Below are positions 21,390-33,260 of a stretch of DNA of 64,000 bases, one piece after another. The translations under genes and the position numbers were made by a program. The notes under the pieces are model-generated. The model searched no databases and was not told the DNA's origin. It saw only the letters and a list, made by a program, of their open reading frames with translations. The DNA comes from Polyodon spathula. Lineage: Eukaryota; Chordata; Actinopteri; Acipenseriformes; Polyodontidae. The stretch spans positions 23,960,283 through 24,024,282 of the forward strand of contig NC_054538.1 of assembly GCF_017654505.1 (NCBI RefSeq), given 5' to 3'. Numbering within the stretch: the stretch's first letter is position 1; each line of letters opens with the position of its first letter.

Positions 21390-24300
21390 TTATTTTGGCC
21401 CTTGTACCCTGTTTGTTTTTTTTCTGTTTTTGTTAATAGACAGGCATATTAGCGCTCCACTCCAGCTTCCCTGTCTCTGTGTCTCTTTCCCGCGTAACAT
21501 CTTGGGCCACAGCCCTAACCTATCACAGACATGAACTGATAAAATTACCTACTATTTCTATTAAGTAGATATGTATTTTACAGTATTTTAGTGAACAATG
21601 CTAAAAATTTAACAAAACATCTCAGATAAATTAAAGTTCCCATTTTCACAATTGTTGATAACAACAGAATTTGACAGATAAAGCATGCAAAGTAATAACC
21701 AAGCTGTGAATAACAGCAAGTTAGGTGCAACCGCATCAGGATTTCAGATAAATGTAGATGGGGGGATATCTTAGAGGCATTTTCATTGTAACTCTCCATT
21801 GTGTTCTGTATTGCCTTTTCAAAACAACACAATATAAATTTAAATTACATCCTTTAGGCATTCATGAACAAGACATTTTTAAAACATTTTCACAGGCAGC
21901 TGGTGCCTGTACACTTTATAATGAAAAGAGGCAGAAAAATTATTCCATCTCCTATCAGATTATAACCACAATTCACATGACTGCCACCATGTAGTACTTT
22001 TCCCATTGCCTTCTTTTGTTACTGTTTCCTAAGTGCAGAGAGTGTTGCGTGATGCACTGTTCCGGATGTCTGCAAGATGAGGTTAAAATCTCTCTCTCAC
22101 AAAAACAGGCAAGCCTGTCCCTTTTATATAGTGTTTAATGTGCTCAGTGTGCATGGTCGTTGGTTTGTGACTGGCCTCCACTCAGTTACATTGGTGTTGT
22201 GACTCGGATCTCATGGATTGCAGACTAGCGCCACTGTTAAATGGGGAAGATAGTAACAGGCAATGTTGTGTGAAGCACTTCTGTTGCAGATTCTGGCAAC
22301 TGTTGGTGAGAGTTTTGTAACAGCTAAAACAGACAAGCCTGGCTTTTTGCAAAGTGTTTATGACTAGCTTGTGTGTGTTGTCACCATTTAGTGTGAATTT
22401 AAAGCATTGTGGAAAGAAAAATGGGATGGAGTCAAAGTGAAAATAAATTCTGAAAAACAAAAGTATCATCAGCAAAACGAGAAGGGAATTCAGCGACTGT
22501 TACTATGCAATCGAGAGATTTGCACACACAAAAGTACACACACAAAGTATTTTTTCTTGCATTACTTTATAGTTTATAAGGAATTTTTTAGAAGGCTTGT
22601 GATAGAGACAGAATTATTCTTGGTGATAAATTTCTCTTCCAACCTGTGCGGGTGCTGTGTAAAGGGAATAGAGTGCTCTGAACTGGATGGCCACACAGTT
22701 CATTACAGCCAGGGTTAGAAGGAAGTCAGTCATCTAGAAAGGAGGCGGAGCTACGATACACTAAATCATCAACCCGGAAGGGAAACGACGTGGCAGCTGC
22801 GGATTGGAGTAGTGGTTGCGCTAGTTAACCATGGGGTCATGATTGATGGTACAAAAGGGGGAATAGTGGAGTGATCTGTGCCATTGTATGGTTATGCTGA
22901 ACTGGAAGGCCAAACCTGTGTTGTTATCATGAGTGTTTTGTTTGTTTTTATCGTGTCTAAAAATACTGTTTGTTGTTATTAGACGGCTGAACATGATCCA
23001 GAGCTGTTTGCAAGGGCCAGCATTACCTGGACTACGCTGCACCATTGTTCACGATAAACTGTATTTGCAGTGCAAGCACTAAATCACTCACTGTGGGCTG
23101 TTTGTGTTTTGTGTTACATGTTTAGGAAACAGGACTGCTATTATTTCAGGACCAACCCATGGATTACTACAGAGCAATACACACCGCTGTTATTGTTATT
23201 ATTTACTGCCATCTGTCATCAGACTTTTGGATTGTATAAATAAACCACCATTGCACCACGATTATTGGCCATCTGTTTATAGATCACCAGAGCATTCCTG
23301 CACCTGCACACTGTTAACCACTTTGCCACAAGGCTCTAGATTACCTGGCCATGATTCCACCCAACAGTGTATCATAGGTGTTTAGTAGTGCATATAACCC
23401 AGCGGGAACACTACAGACCATACTCCAACACAGAGAAAGTAATCATTCTGTATTTGTCGGAGAATTTATTCCAGGTATCTGACATTCATTGTTCACTTTA
23501 TGACAAATGCTGTTGTTGCTGTTTGTATCAACAGATCAAGAAAAACTACTTCTGTTGTACTACTTATCTGTTGTTTTGTTTTTTTATTGAAATATATGAC
23601 AGTTATTAAATGTAATATTTTTAAAATAATATTGTATTGTATTACTGCATATATCTATTCTCCTAAATTAAAACATGTAATTTTCCCAAACCAATAAGTA
23701 GTAAGGTTTTCATTCTTTTAAATAAGTAAATTATGGGCCAAAGATTGGAAACATTTAGGTTGAGAACAGAACATATATGTTGTTTAAATTCCAATAACAG
23801 CAGTGTAAATACAAACTACATTTGCACATGTAGCTTCTTGCTTTGGTATTTATAATAGGAGAACCCGATGTGTCTGACTGGTTCTGATAACCCATTGCCT
23901 GAAGCTTTTTATCTCACTGTGCCACATCATAAAGAACATTTAATTAGAACATAGTTAATGATTTCAAAGGATAGAAAAAATCCAGAAGCACAGTGTCACA
24001 CATTTTTTAATTACATGGTGCTAACAAAATAATTCCAGTAAATGTTACCTGACATATATTGCTGTAGATTCACTCATTTTTAATTTTCCTATGTGAAAAA
24101 TGCACACACTACGGTAAAGGTAAATAACATTTTCAACGATGCACTTCCGGTCAACTTCCAAAAGTTGCATGAAGGAGAAGCAGTGTCTGGTACTCAAATG
24201 TGAGCCAATGAGCCTAGCTTCTAGGAGTTTGAGTTATTTTAAGGAAATTAAATAGCAAACATTTAGAATGTTTTCTTTTTGTTTGTTTTGTTTGTTTCTG

Positions 24301-25240
24301 GAGTTTTTTTTTAACGTGGTTAAGAGTCTAAAAAAAAAACATACATTCAGAATAGTTTTTCCTACAAGGACTCAAACTTCCAGAAGCAACTATCAAGTGC
24401 AAGATGCTTTCCTTCAATGGGAATTACAGCATGGGAAAAAAGTGCAATAATGTTTGCCAGTTTCATTGTTTGTAAATGCAATGGAAATGATATCATTAAA
24501 AATTAAATACATGTGTAACATTATTTATGCCTCTTTCATATAGGAAAATGTGAGATCAGCAAAGTCAGGGTTATACATATTATATTTACTTGATTTATTG
24601 TGTTAGTTATATGTAGTGAACTGTCCTTGCAAAAGAAAATGCTTTAGTGTAAGTTATTAGTTTCAAATACTGAGGATCTGTTGATTATTTAGAATTCGAC
24701 CAAAACTAAGTACTACAATGATGCATACCAGTATGCAGCTGCCATTACCTTACCAAGACAACACTGTTACTGAGGGACTTTTAACAGATATGCTTAAAAA
24801 GGAATAGGAATGCATTCATACCATTCAGTGTTTATAAGAAAATCATTATACAAACAGGATCGATGGTGCTTCTTTCAGAAAAGCAAAGATAAAACATGGG
24901 CCTTTGTTTTAAGCCTGTCTTAAGCTATTTTTTGTTTCAAATATTTAAATTGTAGTAGAAATCAAGTTTGTACTTAGCACTGTAACTGTACACACATTTA
25001 TCTATATTGGATGATCAATTGTATCCTGAGAACATTGGAAACAGAGGATTGGCTGGCAATTCTGTGGCCTTAACTTGTTTCTAACAGTCATTGTCTGTCT
25101 GAATGCCACTTAGTTTGTATGTGTGACAATGGCCTTGTGGCAGGACGGAGGCCCTGCACATGGGAAATATGTTGTTTTATTGTATATTTTTGGGTTAATC
25201 CCACATTGCTAATCAATCATGGCAGAGCCCATACAGGAGC
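21390..25240. other. AT-rich DNA, no gene recognised
   Basis: Contains a diverged tandem duplication (22041-22362) and a moderately GC-richer segment (about 22735-23390) with a TATAAATAAA at 23237-23246 that could be part of an unidentified LTR or DNA element. At 25137-25220 the start TGTGGCAGGACGGAGGCCC resembles the end of the LTR family at 25530, but the similarity is lost after some 30 bases. No host gene is evident. Confidence 0.4.
22041..22362 (+). repeat. Diverged tandem duplication of about 100 bases
   Basis: Copy 1 (22041-22140) and copy 2 (22262-22362) share GTTG(C/T)GTGA(T/A)GCACT at the start, AAACAG(G/A)CAAGCCTG in the middle and AGTGTTTA at the end. The spacer is about 120 bases. 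It may be an internal repeat of an unknown element. Confidence 0.55.
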
Positions 25241-25246
25241 AGCGAG

Positions 25247-25440
25247 CCAGGGGCTGTATTCTTGAAAGTCTTCTTAAGACAAAACTTAAGAAAGTTTGCA
25301 AGAAAATAGTTAAAATCTTCCTAAGATTGTTCTTAAGTTCAATTCTTTCATTTTTCTTACGATTTTCCTAAATTTCTTCTTATGAACTTCTTAAATAATA
25401 AAAAAAAAAATAAATAAATAAATAATAAATAAAAATCCTG
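25247..25440 (+). mobile_element. Possible MITE end rich in CTTAAG
   Basis: Starts GGGGCTGTATTCTTGAAAGTCTTCTTAAGAC and repeats CTTAAG or TTAAGAA several times in both orientations. This is similar to vertebrate MITE ends that begin with GGGGCTGTATTCAT-like sequence. No second terminal repeat was found, because the LTR element follows within 100 bases. It ends in an A-rich (AAAT)n stretch. Confidence 0.35.
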
Positions 25441-25529
25441 AGAAATATAGGCCTAAGGCAAACTAAATTTAAAATACATGTATTGTGATTTAGCTAAAGA
25501 CACGTTACATTTTAATTATTATAGGTATG

Positions 25530-25953
25530 TGTGGCAGGCTGGCGAGTGGATAGAGGCCCAGAGACAGACTGCAGTTAAAAAAAAAAAATACTTTTATTAT
25601 AAATAAACACAAAATAAAAAGGCACAAGGGCAAAAATAATGATGTTTAAACACAAATAACCAAACAAAAAAAGTAAAACTTACAAAAATAAAGATTTCCA
25701 GGCTGGGCAATGCCTTCACTGGATTTAGAAAAATTTAGACAACCAAACAAAACCAACCTGCTTCCTTAGCTCCCTCCTCCCAAATGAGAAGCAGAGGCCT
25801 CCTTTTATGTCAGGTGGCTGGGTGCTGATTGATCGTTAATTAACCTAATCAATTAATCAACCCCAGCCACCTGAACATAATAAACCCAGGCAGGTAGGGG
25901 AAATTAACCCCGTCCCTGCCAATTTAAAAAGGGCAGAGCTTTACTCTGCCACA
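25530..25953 (-). repeat. 3' LTR of the gag-only element (424 bp)
   Basis: Starts TGTGGCAG and ends CTGCCACA on the plus strand, an 8-base inverted repeat. It is closely similar along its length to the solo LTR at 56374-56803. It contains a run of AATAAA-like signals in both orientations. Confidence 0.9.
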
Positions 25954-25966
25954 CACCTCCCCCCAT
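25954..25966 (-). promoter_or_regulatory. Polypurine tract
   Basis: On the minus strand the sequence ATGGGGGGAGGTG abuts the LTR start TGTGGCAGAG. This is the normal position of the plus-strand priming site of an LTR retrotransposon and fixes the element's orientation. Confidence 0.75.
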
Positions 25967-26203
25967 GTACAACGTACACCGGCCGCAATCGGCCAACTCC
26001 CCCCTTCCCCCCACCCTCCCCCCAAGAGTCCAATTATGTCCCTTGGGTGGGCTGTTATGGTGGGTGGTGGTGGGCGGGGTTGATGTCGGAGCCCCCAAGC
26101 CTTCTTTGGTTGAGGGGACCCCGGATCTCCAAGGTAGTACGGTGAGAGCAGCCCGGCTCCCTCTGGTGGCGGAGGCGGCGACGGCAGCGGACCCTCGGCA
26201 ACC

Positions 26204-27001
26204 CTAGAAAACAAAAAGGAGACACCAGCAGGCAACCCCAGGCGATGCGAAGCAGCAGGCAACCCCAGGCGATGCGAATGTGTCATCCCTGAGCGGAGCA
26301 GGCGTGGTATCCCTGGGCGGTGCAAGGCAGGCATCCTTGGGCCATAGCTCCTCCCCTCTGGGCTCTGAGAGGGGCGGCTCCTCCCTCTCTGGCTCTGGAA
26401 GCGATTGCTCCTCCCTCTCTGGCTCTGGGAGCGACGGCAGCTCCTCACCCCTCTCTGGCTCTGGGAGCGACGACAGCTCCTCACCCCTCTCTGGCTCTGG
26501 GAGCGACACCAGCTTCTCCTCCCTCTCTGGCTCTGGGAGCGACGGCAGCTCCTCCTCCCTCTCTGGCTTTCGGGAAGGCAGCTCCTCCCTCTCTGGCTCT
26601 CGGGAAGGCGGCTCACCCCTCTCTGGCTCTCGGGAAGGTGGCTCACCCCTCTTTATTGGAGTGACCGGGGCATCTCCCACGTCTACCTCCAGGTAATTAA
26701 CCACCATGAGGGCAACCTCTGGGAAGGACGCTGGGTGGTGTTGTTCCTCCCACTGTTCCCACCTCTCCCCATCTCGACGCCACAGCGTGTTGATAACTAT
26801 GGGGAGATCGTGGACGAGGTCTGCCTCAGGGTGCATCAACCAGTCCCAGATCTCCTGGGATGGTGGTGAAGGTGGTGGTGCTGGAGGTAGTGGGGTGGCC
26901 CCTGATGAATACTGCACCTCTTCCTGGGCCTGGTTGTAGGGGCATCCTGCACAGTTGTGGCCATCCTCCTCAAACCGGCCACACCAGTTTGCCGGTGGCA
27001 C
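26204..27001 (-). CDS. Gag-like protein with charged tandem repeats
   Basis: A 265-residue open frame. It starts with a Cys/His-rich stretch (C at residue 7, then H-N-C-A-G-C) resembling a damaged zinc knuckle. A Trp-rich segment follows (W-D-W-L-M-H-P-E near residues 52-59; W-R-R-D-G-E-R-W-E-Q-W near 73-83). About a dozen short repeats of the form P-E-P-E-R-E-E-L lie from residue 115 to 205, and a less organised end follows. Upstream in a related frame (to about 27110) are further C-x2-C motifs near 27040, so the protein may begin earlier, with a frameshift. The downstream end probably continues in another frame into a proline-rich part (to about 25924). I infer a Gag-type RNA-binding role from position after the PBS and from the Cys motifs; there is no family match I can name. 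Confidence 0.5.
   Translation of the reverse strand: MPPANWCGRFEEDGHNCAGCPYNQAQEEVQYSSGATPLPPAPPPSPPSQEIWDWLMHPEADLVHDLPIVINTLWRRDGERWEQWEEQHHPASFPEVALMVVNYLEVDVGDAPVTPIKRGEPPSREPERGEPPSREPEREELPSRKPEREEELPSLPEPEREEKLVSLPEPERGEELSSLPEPERGEELPSLPEPEREEQSLPEPEREEPPLSEPRGEELWPKDACLAPPRDTTPAPLRDDTFASPGVACCFASPGVACWCLLFVF
26390..26655. repeat. Coding minisatellite inside the gag-like ORF
   Basis: About eight or nine copies of a 24-36-base unit built on CCCTCTCTGGCTCTGGGAGCGAC (plus strand). Unit lengths are multiples of three or nearly so. All three forward frames and two reverse frames stay open across it, which explains the several overlapping long frames here. The minus-strand frame gives acidic/basic P-E-P-E-R repeats. 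Confidence 0.85.
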
Positions 27002-27230
27002 ATCTGGGCAGGACCGCCAACGATGGTCCTCCGCACCAGGAACACCAAGGGAAGAGTCTGGCCGGGTCCTCCAGCGGTGGCTGCAGCAGCTTACATTTCT
27101 TCAGCTGCTGCTTGTCCTGCCTTTGCCGCTGTCTGCTCTTCTTTCCCTTTTTTTTTTCAAAAAAAGAAAAATTATCCCAAAAATTCCAAAATAAAAATAA
27201 AAATACTGCTCTGAGCCTCTAGGTGGCGCT

Positions 27231-27248
27231 ATCCCACTGCTAACACCA
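27231..27248 (-). promoter_or_regulatory. Primer-binding site, tRNA-Leu-like
   Basis: On the minus strand TGGTGTTAGCAGTGGGAT begins two bases after the LTR end. It differs at two positions from the complement of a tRNA-Leu 3' end (ATCCCACTTCTGACACCA) as I know it. Position and length are right for minus-strand priming. Confidence 0.65.
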
Positions 27249-27250
27249 AA

Positions 27251-27410
27251 TGTGGCAGGCTGGCGAGTGGATAGAGGCCCAGAGACAGACTGCAGTTCAA
27301 AAAAAATATACTTTTATTATAAACACAAAATAAAAAGGCACAAGGGCAAAAATAATGATGTTTAAACACAAATAACCAAACAAAAAAAGCAAAACTTACA
27401 AAAATAAAGA
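27251..27410 (-). repeat. Truncated 5' LTR of the gag-only element
   Basis: Matches 25530-25700 up to AAAATAAAGATTT, then diverges into (ATTT)n-like sequence. The other two thirds of the LTR are missing, so the promoter portion of the upstream LTR has been lost. The break lies in an ATTTATTT tract, a likely slippage or recombination point. Confidence 0.85.
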
Positions 27411-27946
27411 TTTATTTATTCATTATAAAGAATTTATTTATTTATTTATACCCGTATCCATATAACAGCGTATTACTAAAATAAATACATAAATAAACCA
27501 CGCAAATCAATGCTTGTTTGTATAAATATTAACATGAACGCAGACTTCTGTTAATTCCATCTGAGCAATTTATTTTGATCCTCTTATACATTCGAATGAA
27601 TCCAAACAGAAATAAAGCAACAATACTATAACTATTTCAATAATTGTCAGTGACAGGTTTTTTAACTGCTGATGCTGTGATTCGTTTTCTTGTAACTGTC
27701 TTAATAGAAATGCAGCTGAACAAAAATGTATCGTAGCCCATCTCCCAGCAGCAGCACGGAGCTCTATTTTTTAAATGAGCCAAAAATCATGCTTCTACCT
27801 GGGGAATCTGCTCGATGATCTGTCCTTAGCACTACGGCTTCCGAAAATGGAGATAGCCCCGGTGACTAGATTGTAGTGCGCCGGATAGATCATGGTCTTC
27901 TAAAAAAAAAACAGTCCCTAAAGACTGAAAAACGTTTATATTCAGA

Positions 27947-27994
<48 letters not shown>

Positions 27995-30900
27995 AAATAT
28001 ATTAGACATTAATGATGGTTAATTGTGATTAAAACGTGTTTAGCTGCATTTGTTTGACACGAGCGAGCTGCGCTGTGTAGGCCTACTCTTCTCAAATAAT
28101 GGAGTTTTTCATTATAATAACCACACGTCATCATATGTCTACAATATGATTTTATTTAAAATGGAATAAAGATATGCTTTCAGTTCGCCAGTATGAAACC
28201 AATTGGTTCATTGAATTTAATGAAGTGCAGATCTAATGCGTACTTCATTTCAATTTTGTGTGGTACGCTTCTGGTGCACCCATCTGAAACTGGCTTTACT
28301 TTGTTTCTGAGACACAGAATTTGCTCAGCTGATTTGCGTTGTTTAATCCATTCAAATTATATTGAAATACATTCAGATGAAGGAAAGAGCATGGAACTGG
28401 ACGGGATCTGGATACTATGATAATTGGATAAGGCAGAAACATTTAGACCAGAAAGCAGCTCAACCTGGAGTGACACACAAGAGAAAACATATTACTTTCG
28501 TTTGAAATTAAAAAATAATTTCATTTTCACAGTTTTGTATGTACACATACCTGTTTACACACTAGTTTCTTTTGAAATGTTTAATTTATTATAGTTTTCA
28601 TTTTTGAAGTAGTGCTTTATGTGTGGTAATTGTTCATCGTTCATTTAAATACAGCATTTTGGCTGTGCAGATGTTTGATATGAAGTGCTTGAGTAAATCT
28701 TTTGAGTTGTATCCGATAGTTTGTCTTTCATTTTAATATTGATGTTGTTTAACATGTAACCTGCCTGCGGTGGTTTTAGGTATGAGTATAACTGTGGCGA
28801 TTGTAGTGTTAAAAGCATGACACCGTACAAGATCCTGCAAAGTTGCAAGACTATATTTTGCTTAAGACCAGTTATGTTTTACATGTTATGATATTATACT
28901 GATTTTGCCGTGTCAGAAAGTTGAGATAATAATAAGTTTCAGATAATTGTCAGGTTACATGAGCAAACAATTTACTTCACTAGCACACTTAGCTTGTCAG
29001 AATATATCTCATTTGTGATGGCTAACTGCAGCATTAAGTGAATTGCCAGAACCTTTCCACATCATAAAAGCATAGTAATCACATTGCCGAGATAATTTAA
29101 TACACCTCACTAGCAGTCACAACTGATCAATGGATACTTATGCACTCATACATATGAAACAGGCTTGTATAACCTCATTGTCCTGGGTGCAGATGTGTGG
29201 CTTGTCTGATAGCAATGTAGTGTATAAGAGCCTGTATATTGTTTATAAAGTAAATGTAGGATATATATTTTACTAATTCATTTTTAAAGAACTGTTGCAA
29301 AGTTTTATGTAAATTGTAATAATGTTATGTGCCCCTGTAAATGGTAAAGTGAGAAATCATTGAAACTCTCTCTGAACATTGTGTGATTTTCCTGTGTTTA
29401 ACAAGGATTTTCAAATATACCAATTAGCGTTGTCCTGTCCCTGCTCTGTCGCAGCTTGAGGTTCCTATGTCTGATAGTCGTGATATATTTTTTTCATGGC
29501 TCAAAGGAGCAGTTGTAACCTCAGACAGATGACCCTTGTTTATGCATAAGGTGTTTCTGCTTAAAAACCTGATTTTAATCAGTAGGTTTGAACCACAATT
29601 AACCCAGCTAAAACTGGTATGAATCCACAAACTTCTGCAAAAGGTGACATACTGTACTTTTGGGGCCGAACCACGGGGTGGTGGCTGACTTTGTTTATTG
29701 GTGAAGGTGGAGTTTCACTCCCAGTGGGCAGTAACCTGCCTAGTATATTAATGTCTATAACTATTGTTTTAGGGCTTGTAGACCACCTGTCGAAACATGT
29801 GGGTTTACCTGCAGTTTTGTGGCTTAAGGTTCTACCTGCTGAGACCTGTAACTTTGCTTACAGTATTATCCTGTGATTTGAGTCCTGTACTGTCTTTTGG
29901 ATTTGTTTTGTTCATGAATCAAAGACTTCAGAGAAGACTGGCTTATTATTAAGAAAAACATTACATTATTATAGGAACACTAATATAACATTTAGATGCA
30001 TGCCTGAAAGTCTGTTTTAGATAAATTAACTTCATTGTCATAATTTTGAATTTAGAAAAAAAAGAGATAAACTTCTAAAAATAAAAACCAAAAAAACATT
30101 AATTCAGTTCATATTTTTCAGAAAATATGTCTTATGTATTATTTGATTTAACAATGGACATCAGATTTAGGGAGCAGGGCAGAGTTACTAAGAGCTTTGA
30201 GAAGAGAATATACTTTAGCAGAACTTCAGTCCAACTTCATCCTTGTTGAGGATTCAACCTAATGTAGCATAGCATGAAATACTCATATGGAAGAAAATAT
30301 ATAACCAACTACTTGTGTAAATTCCTAGACACATTTTGGATTTTCACTTGCAAGAAAGGTTAGAGGAATAACTGATGCCACAATCTTTGTAATCGTGTTT
30401 ATTTATTTATTTTGTAGAATGTCATAATGTATTGCTGGTCATGGTCTGTGTGCCAAAAATAACCTTGACAAACACAGGTTCAGCTGATTAACATATAAAA
30501 TAAATAAATAAATAAATACTTAAGCTTTTCCTTGTACAATTTGTTAAAGCAGACAAGCATATAAATGATGATAAATGATTGACAAGCAAAGTCGTTTGTA
30601 CATAATGTACAAAGACATGTATTGTTCTTTGCCTGTCTACATATATTTTACTTTTGTCAGAAAATGCCTGTGAAGAACAGGGGTGGAAATAAAGCAAATA
30701 GTCCAGGTATTGTGGTGCAAAAGCCCTGTGTAGATTGTTTTATTTGCAACAAAGAATAAACTGCAAAAAGGTGGAGGGCCAGTTGGTGAAAAGAAAACAA
30801 GTGTCAACAAAATGATATATCGGTATGTATAGTGGGTCCCAGTCTCCAGCAGGTCCGCCTGTAACGGGTAGGTTACCGTGGTCAATATTCCTCTCTGTGT

Positions 30901-33160
30901 CCGGCAAGTACAAAACACACACCCATTTAAATTTCCCTCCACATTTCCGACACGTTCCGTCTCTCCAGTGGCTCTACCCCTCTGGCTGGTAGACTCCATT
31001 TTGAAAATAGATCCTCATTTGACTTTATGTCAGTGATGTTCAAACCCCCACAACAGCTAGAAACACAGAATTAGAGCTATTAGTAACATGAACAAGTAAA
31101 TCTACAAGTTAGACATACGGAGTGGTAGTCAGATGCCTGCATATACCCCAGACTCAGGTAATCTAACACATGCTAAATAATGTCCTACCCAGGTTTCTTC
31201 ATAATTAGCATTCCTCTTTAAATATGCACAATTGTAAGTGTGACTTATGGACAAGCAGTCGGACAGGTAGTTGGTACACTCTGGATATATCCGTCCTTCC
31301 ATTATATGCCTGCATCCTCAGCAGGAGATAATAACCCAAACTTTCTTTATACCTAACTAGCTGTTAAAAAAAAAAAAAAAAAATAGTATTGAGGTTGCCA
31401 ACAAATTTAGTTTTTCAGTCATTTAGGAAGTAGACACCTGATACCTTGTAACTTTAAAGAAATGTTTTCAGTTAATCATTTGCAGCCTCATGTGCAGTAT
31501 CAGATTTACAACAGTCTGCTTACAGTATTTAAGAAACATTAAAAAACAAACAAAAAAATGCAATAAAATAAAGATTTATTTTTGGCATATTATCAAATGA
31601 GGTGTTTACATAATGGAATGTGGTCATACAAATATGGTTGGGAATGGTCATAAAAATAAGGTCGTAAAAAAAGCGGAATAATTGTTAAGTTCTGACACAC
31701 AGTCATCAATTAAACATGTTGATTCGTGTCAATGGGCTTCTTCCAGACTACAAGTTTTTTTTTTTTTTTTTTAATTCATACATAATAAAATAGTTTGTTT
31801 TTTTTATACTTAACTATATACAGTTGTTGAAGCACCAGTTTAGCACTGATGGAAGAAACACCCATCTTTAATTTGACATATTTCATGGTCGTGTTTTTCA
31901 ATTGGAAGTATTCTGGGGAGTGGGGTTAGTCAATTTATTAAAGCCATTTTCTTAATTTTGGTCATGCTCCTAACCAGGTAAATACAGTTATCGGGAAGGC
32001 AATCAAGTGCAATATGCTGTAATTGAATTTGTACACTTAGCTTTAAGTGGGTTTATAAAATCACATACACTATGTCTCAACATTACTAAACTTTTTAGCC
32101 AAAGGAAATATGTTTACCTACATTTTTTTTTTTTCCTGGGGGATTGGTCACAAGCTGTCAAAACAGGGTGGTAAATAGCTTCACAATTGTTTTCTCTGCT
32201 TCACTTGAAAAGCTTAGGGCTAAGAGGGTTTAACCTTTTACAAATGGAATGGTTTCCTGCAGGAGACGGCGCAGTGCTGAATGCTAATGGTGAAGTGGTG
32301 CTTGATGCAGTCATCATGGACAGCAAACGTGGCTGCTGGTTCAGTCTCCTCCATCAGAAACATTTCTTATCCAGTGACATTTGCTCATTCAGTCATGGAA
32401 AAGGTACTGCATTTTTCATTTTCCATTCTAAATAATTCTTTGAGCCAAGGCCTCTGACAAAAGGAGAATGAGATTTTGTAATGGAAAGGAAAGAAACTGG
32501 GGCAACTCAATGAGAAATGTAAGACATACCCCCCCCCCCCCCCCCCCCCTTTGGATTAATCAAGGTTTGTTTTTTAATCTGTTTTCTTTTTTTTTCTGTC
32601 TGGCCTGTCAAAGCAAACTGTATACTGGTTGGTTGATTTACATGTGACCTTTTCTCGCATGCTGCTTGAATGTTCAATTTTCTACTGCTTTTTGTAGTGT
32701 TCAGCTGGAACCAAAGCAGTTTGTCGGGAGATGTTCAAAACAAAAACAAAAACCTCATGCATAAATACATATGTTAAAACCAACATTGCTTGTAACTGTA
32801 GAACAATGGTCTTCCACCTGATGGAAATCTTTAAGAGATACTGTTTACTTCAAAAGTCACCTTCTATTTGTAATACATTGTATTGTTTGTATTACACACC
32901 AGCTCCAGTGAAGTACTGAATGCTCATGAACACCAGTGACAGTAAAGCACTGACACTCGAGGTCATATTGGCAGAGTCCACTTCTCATATCTTCATTTGT
33001 TTTAAATTGCAAGTCCTAATGCAGTATTACATTCATTGCAGTGCATAGCCACCCAAGGTCAGAGCATCTTCAAGTGGGTGGAAATCAACTTGCTATCTTA
33101 CAGCACCCTAAACTATATATTTGTTTAAGAATATATAGTTACATCACAATGATACAGTAA
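27411..33160. other. AT-rich DNA, no gene recognised
   Basis: Contains an (ATT)n run at 27947-27992, a poly(A) run near 31366-31382 and a C run of about 21 bases at 32529-32549. The segment 30725-31020 has several CpGs and a polyadenylation-like AATAAA on the plus strand, and may be part of an unidentified LTR. I could not assign it. Open frames here look accidental. Confidence 0.45.
27947..27992. repeat. (ATT)n microsatellite
   Basis: Pure ATT repeat. Confidence 0.95.
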
Positions 33161-33164
33161 AACA

Positions 33165-33260
33165 TCTATCAATCAATCAATCTTTATTTGATATAGTGCC
33201 CTTCATAATGAATAGTCACAAGGTACAACATAACATTAATTATTGATACTATACACGCAA
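33165..33260 (-). mobile_element. LINE or SINE 3' tail (L2-like)
   Basis: An ATCA repeat is followed by TCTTTATTTGATATAGTGCCCTTCAT, the reverse of a tail with a short repeated end found in L2-type LINEs and their SINE partners of fish. A related tail with GCATTTATATAGCAC lies at 52050. Only about 100 bases are recognisable. Confidence 0.5.

Larger units (their letters stand above)
25530..27410 (-). mobile_element. Gag-only LTR retrotransposon (minus strand)
   Basis: On the minus strand the order is: truncated 5' LTR (27410-27251), PBS (27248-27231), a gag-like coding region (about 27110-25970), a polypurine tract GGGGGGAGGTG (25965-25954 region) and a complete 3' LTR (25953-25530). The internal part is only about 1.3 kb and carries no protease, RT, RNase H or integrase motif, so the element must rely on another element's enzymes, or these were deleted. 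A solo LTR of the same family lies at 56374-56803. The internal region is GC-rich against an AT-rich background, so its boundaries are sharp. Confidence 0.8.

Noticed and set aside
20256..23775. A hAT pair formed by CAGTGGTTTCC at 20256 and GGAAACATTTAGGTTGAGAAC near 23752
   Set aside because: The ends pair poorly and no 8-bp duplication flanks them.
25137..25220. A further LTR copy beginning TGTGGCAGGACGG
   Set aside because: Only about 30 bases resemble the family and no matching end was found.
26280..26869. Long plus-strand open frames over the GC-rich block at 26.3-26.9 kb
   Set aside because: They mirror the minisatellite on the opposite strand of the gag-like ORF. PBS, PPT and LTR polarity all place the element on the minus strand.
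32187..32435. 82-residue frame that looked like an exon
   Set aside because: No splice signals at its edges, no recognisable motif, and composition like the flanks.
32529..32549. Poly(C) and other homopolymer runs as signals
   Set aside because: Simple repeats of this kind are common and may partly be sequencing or assembly artefacts.
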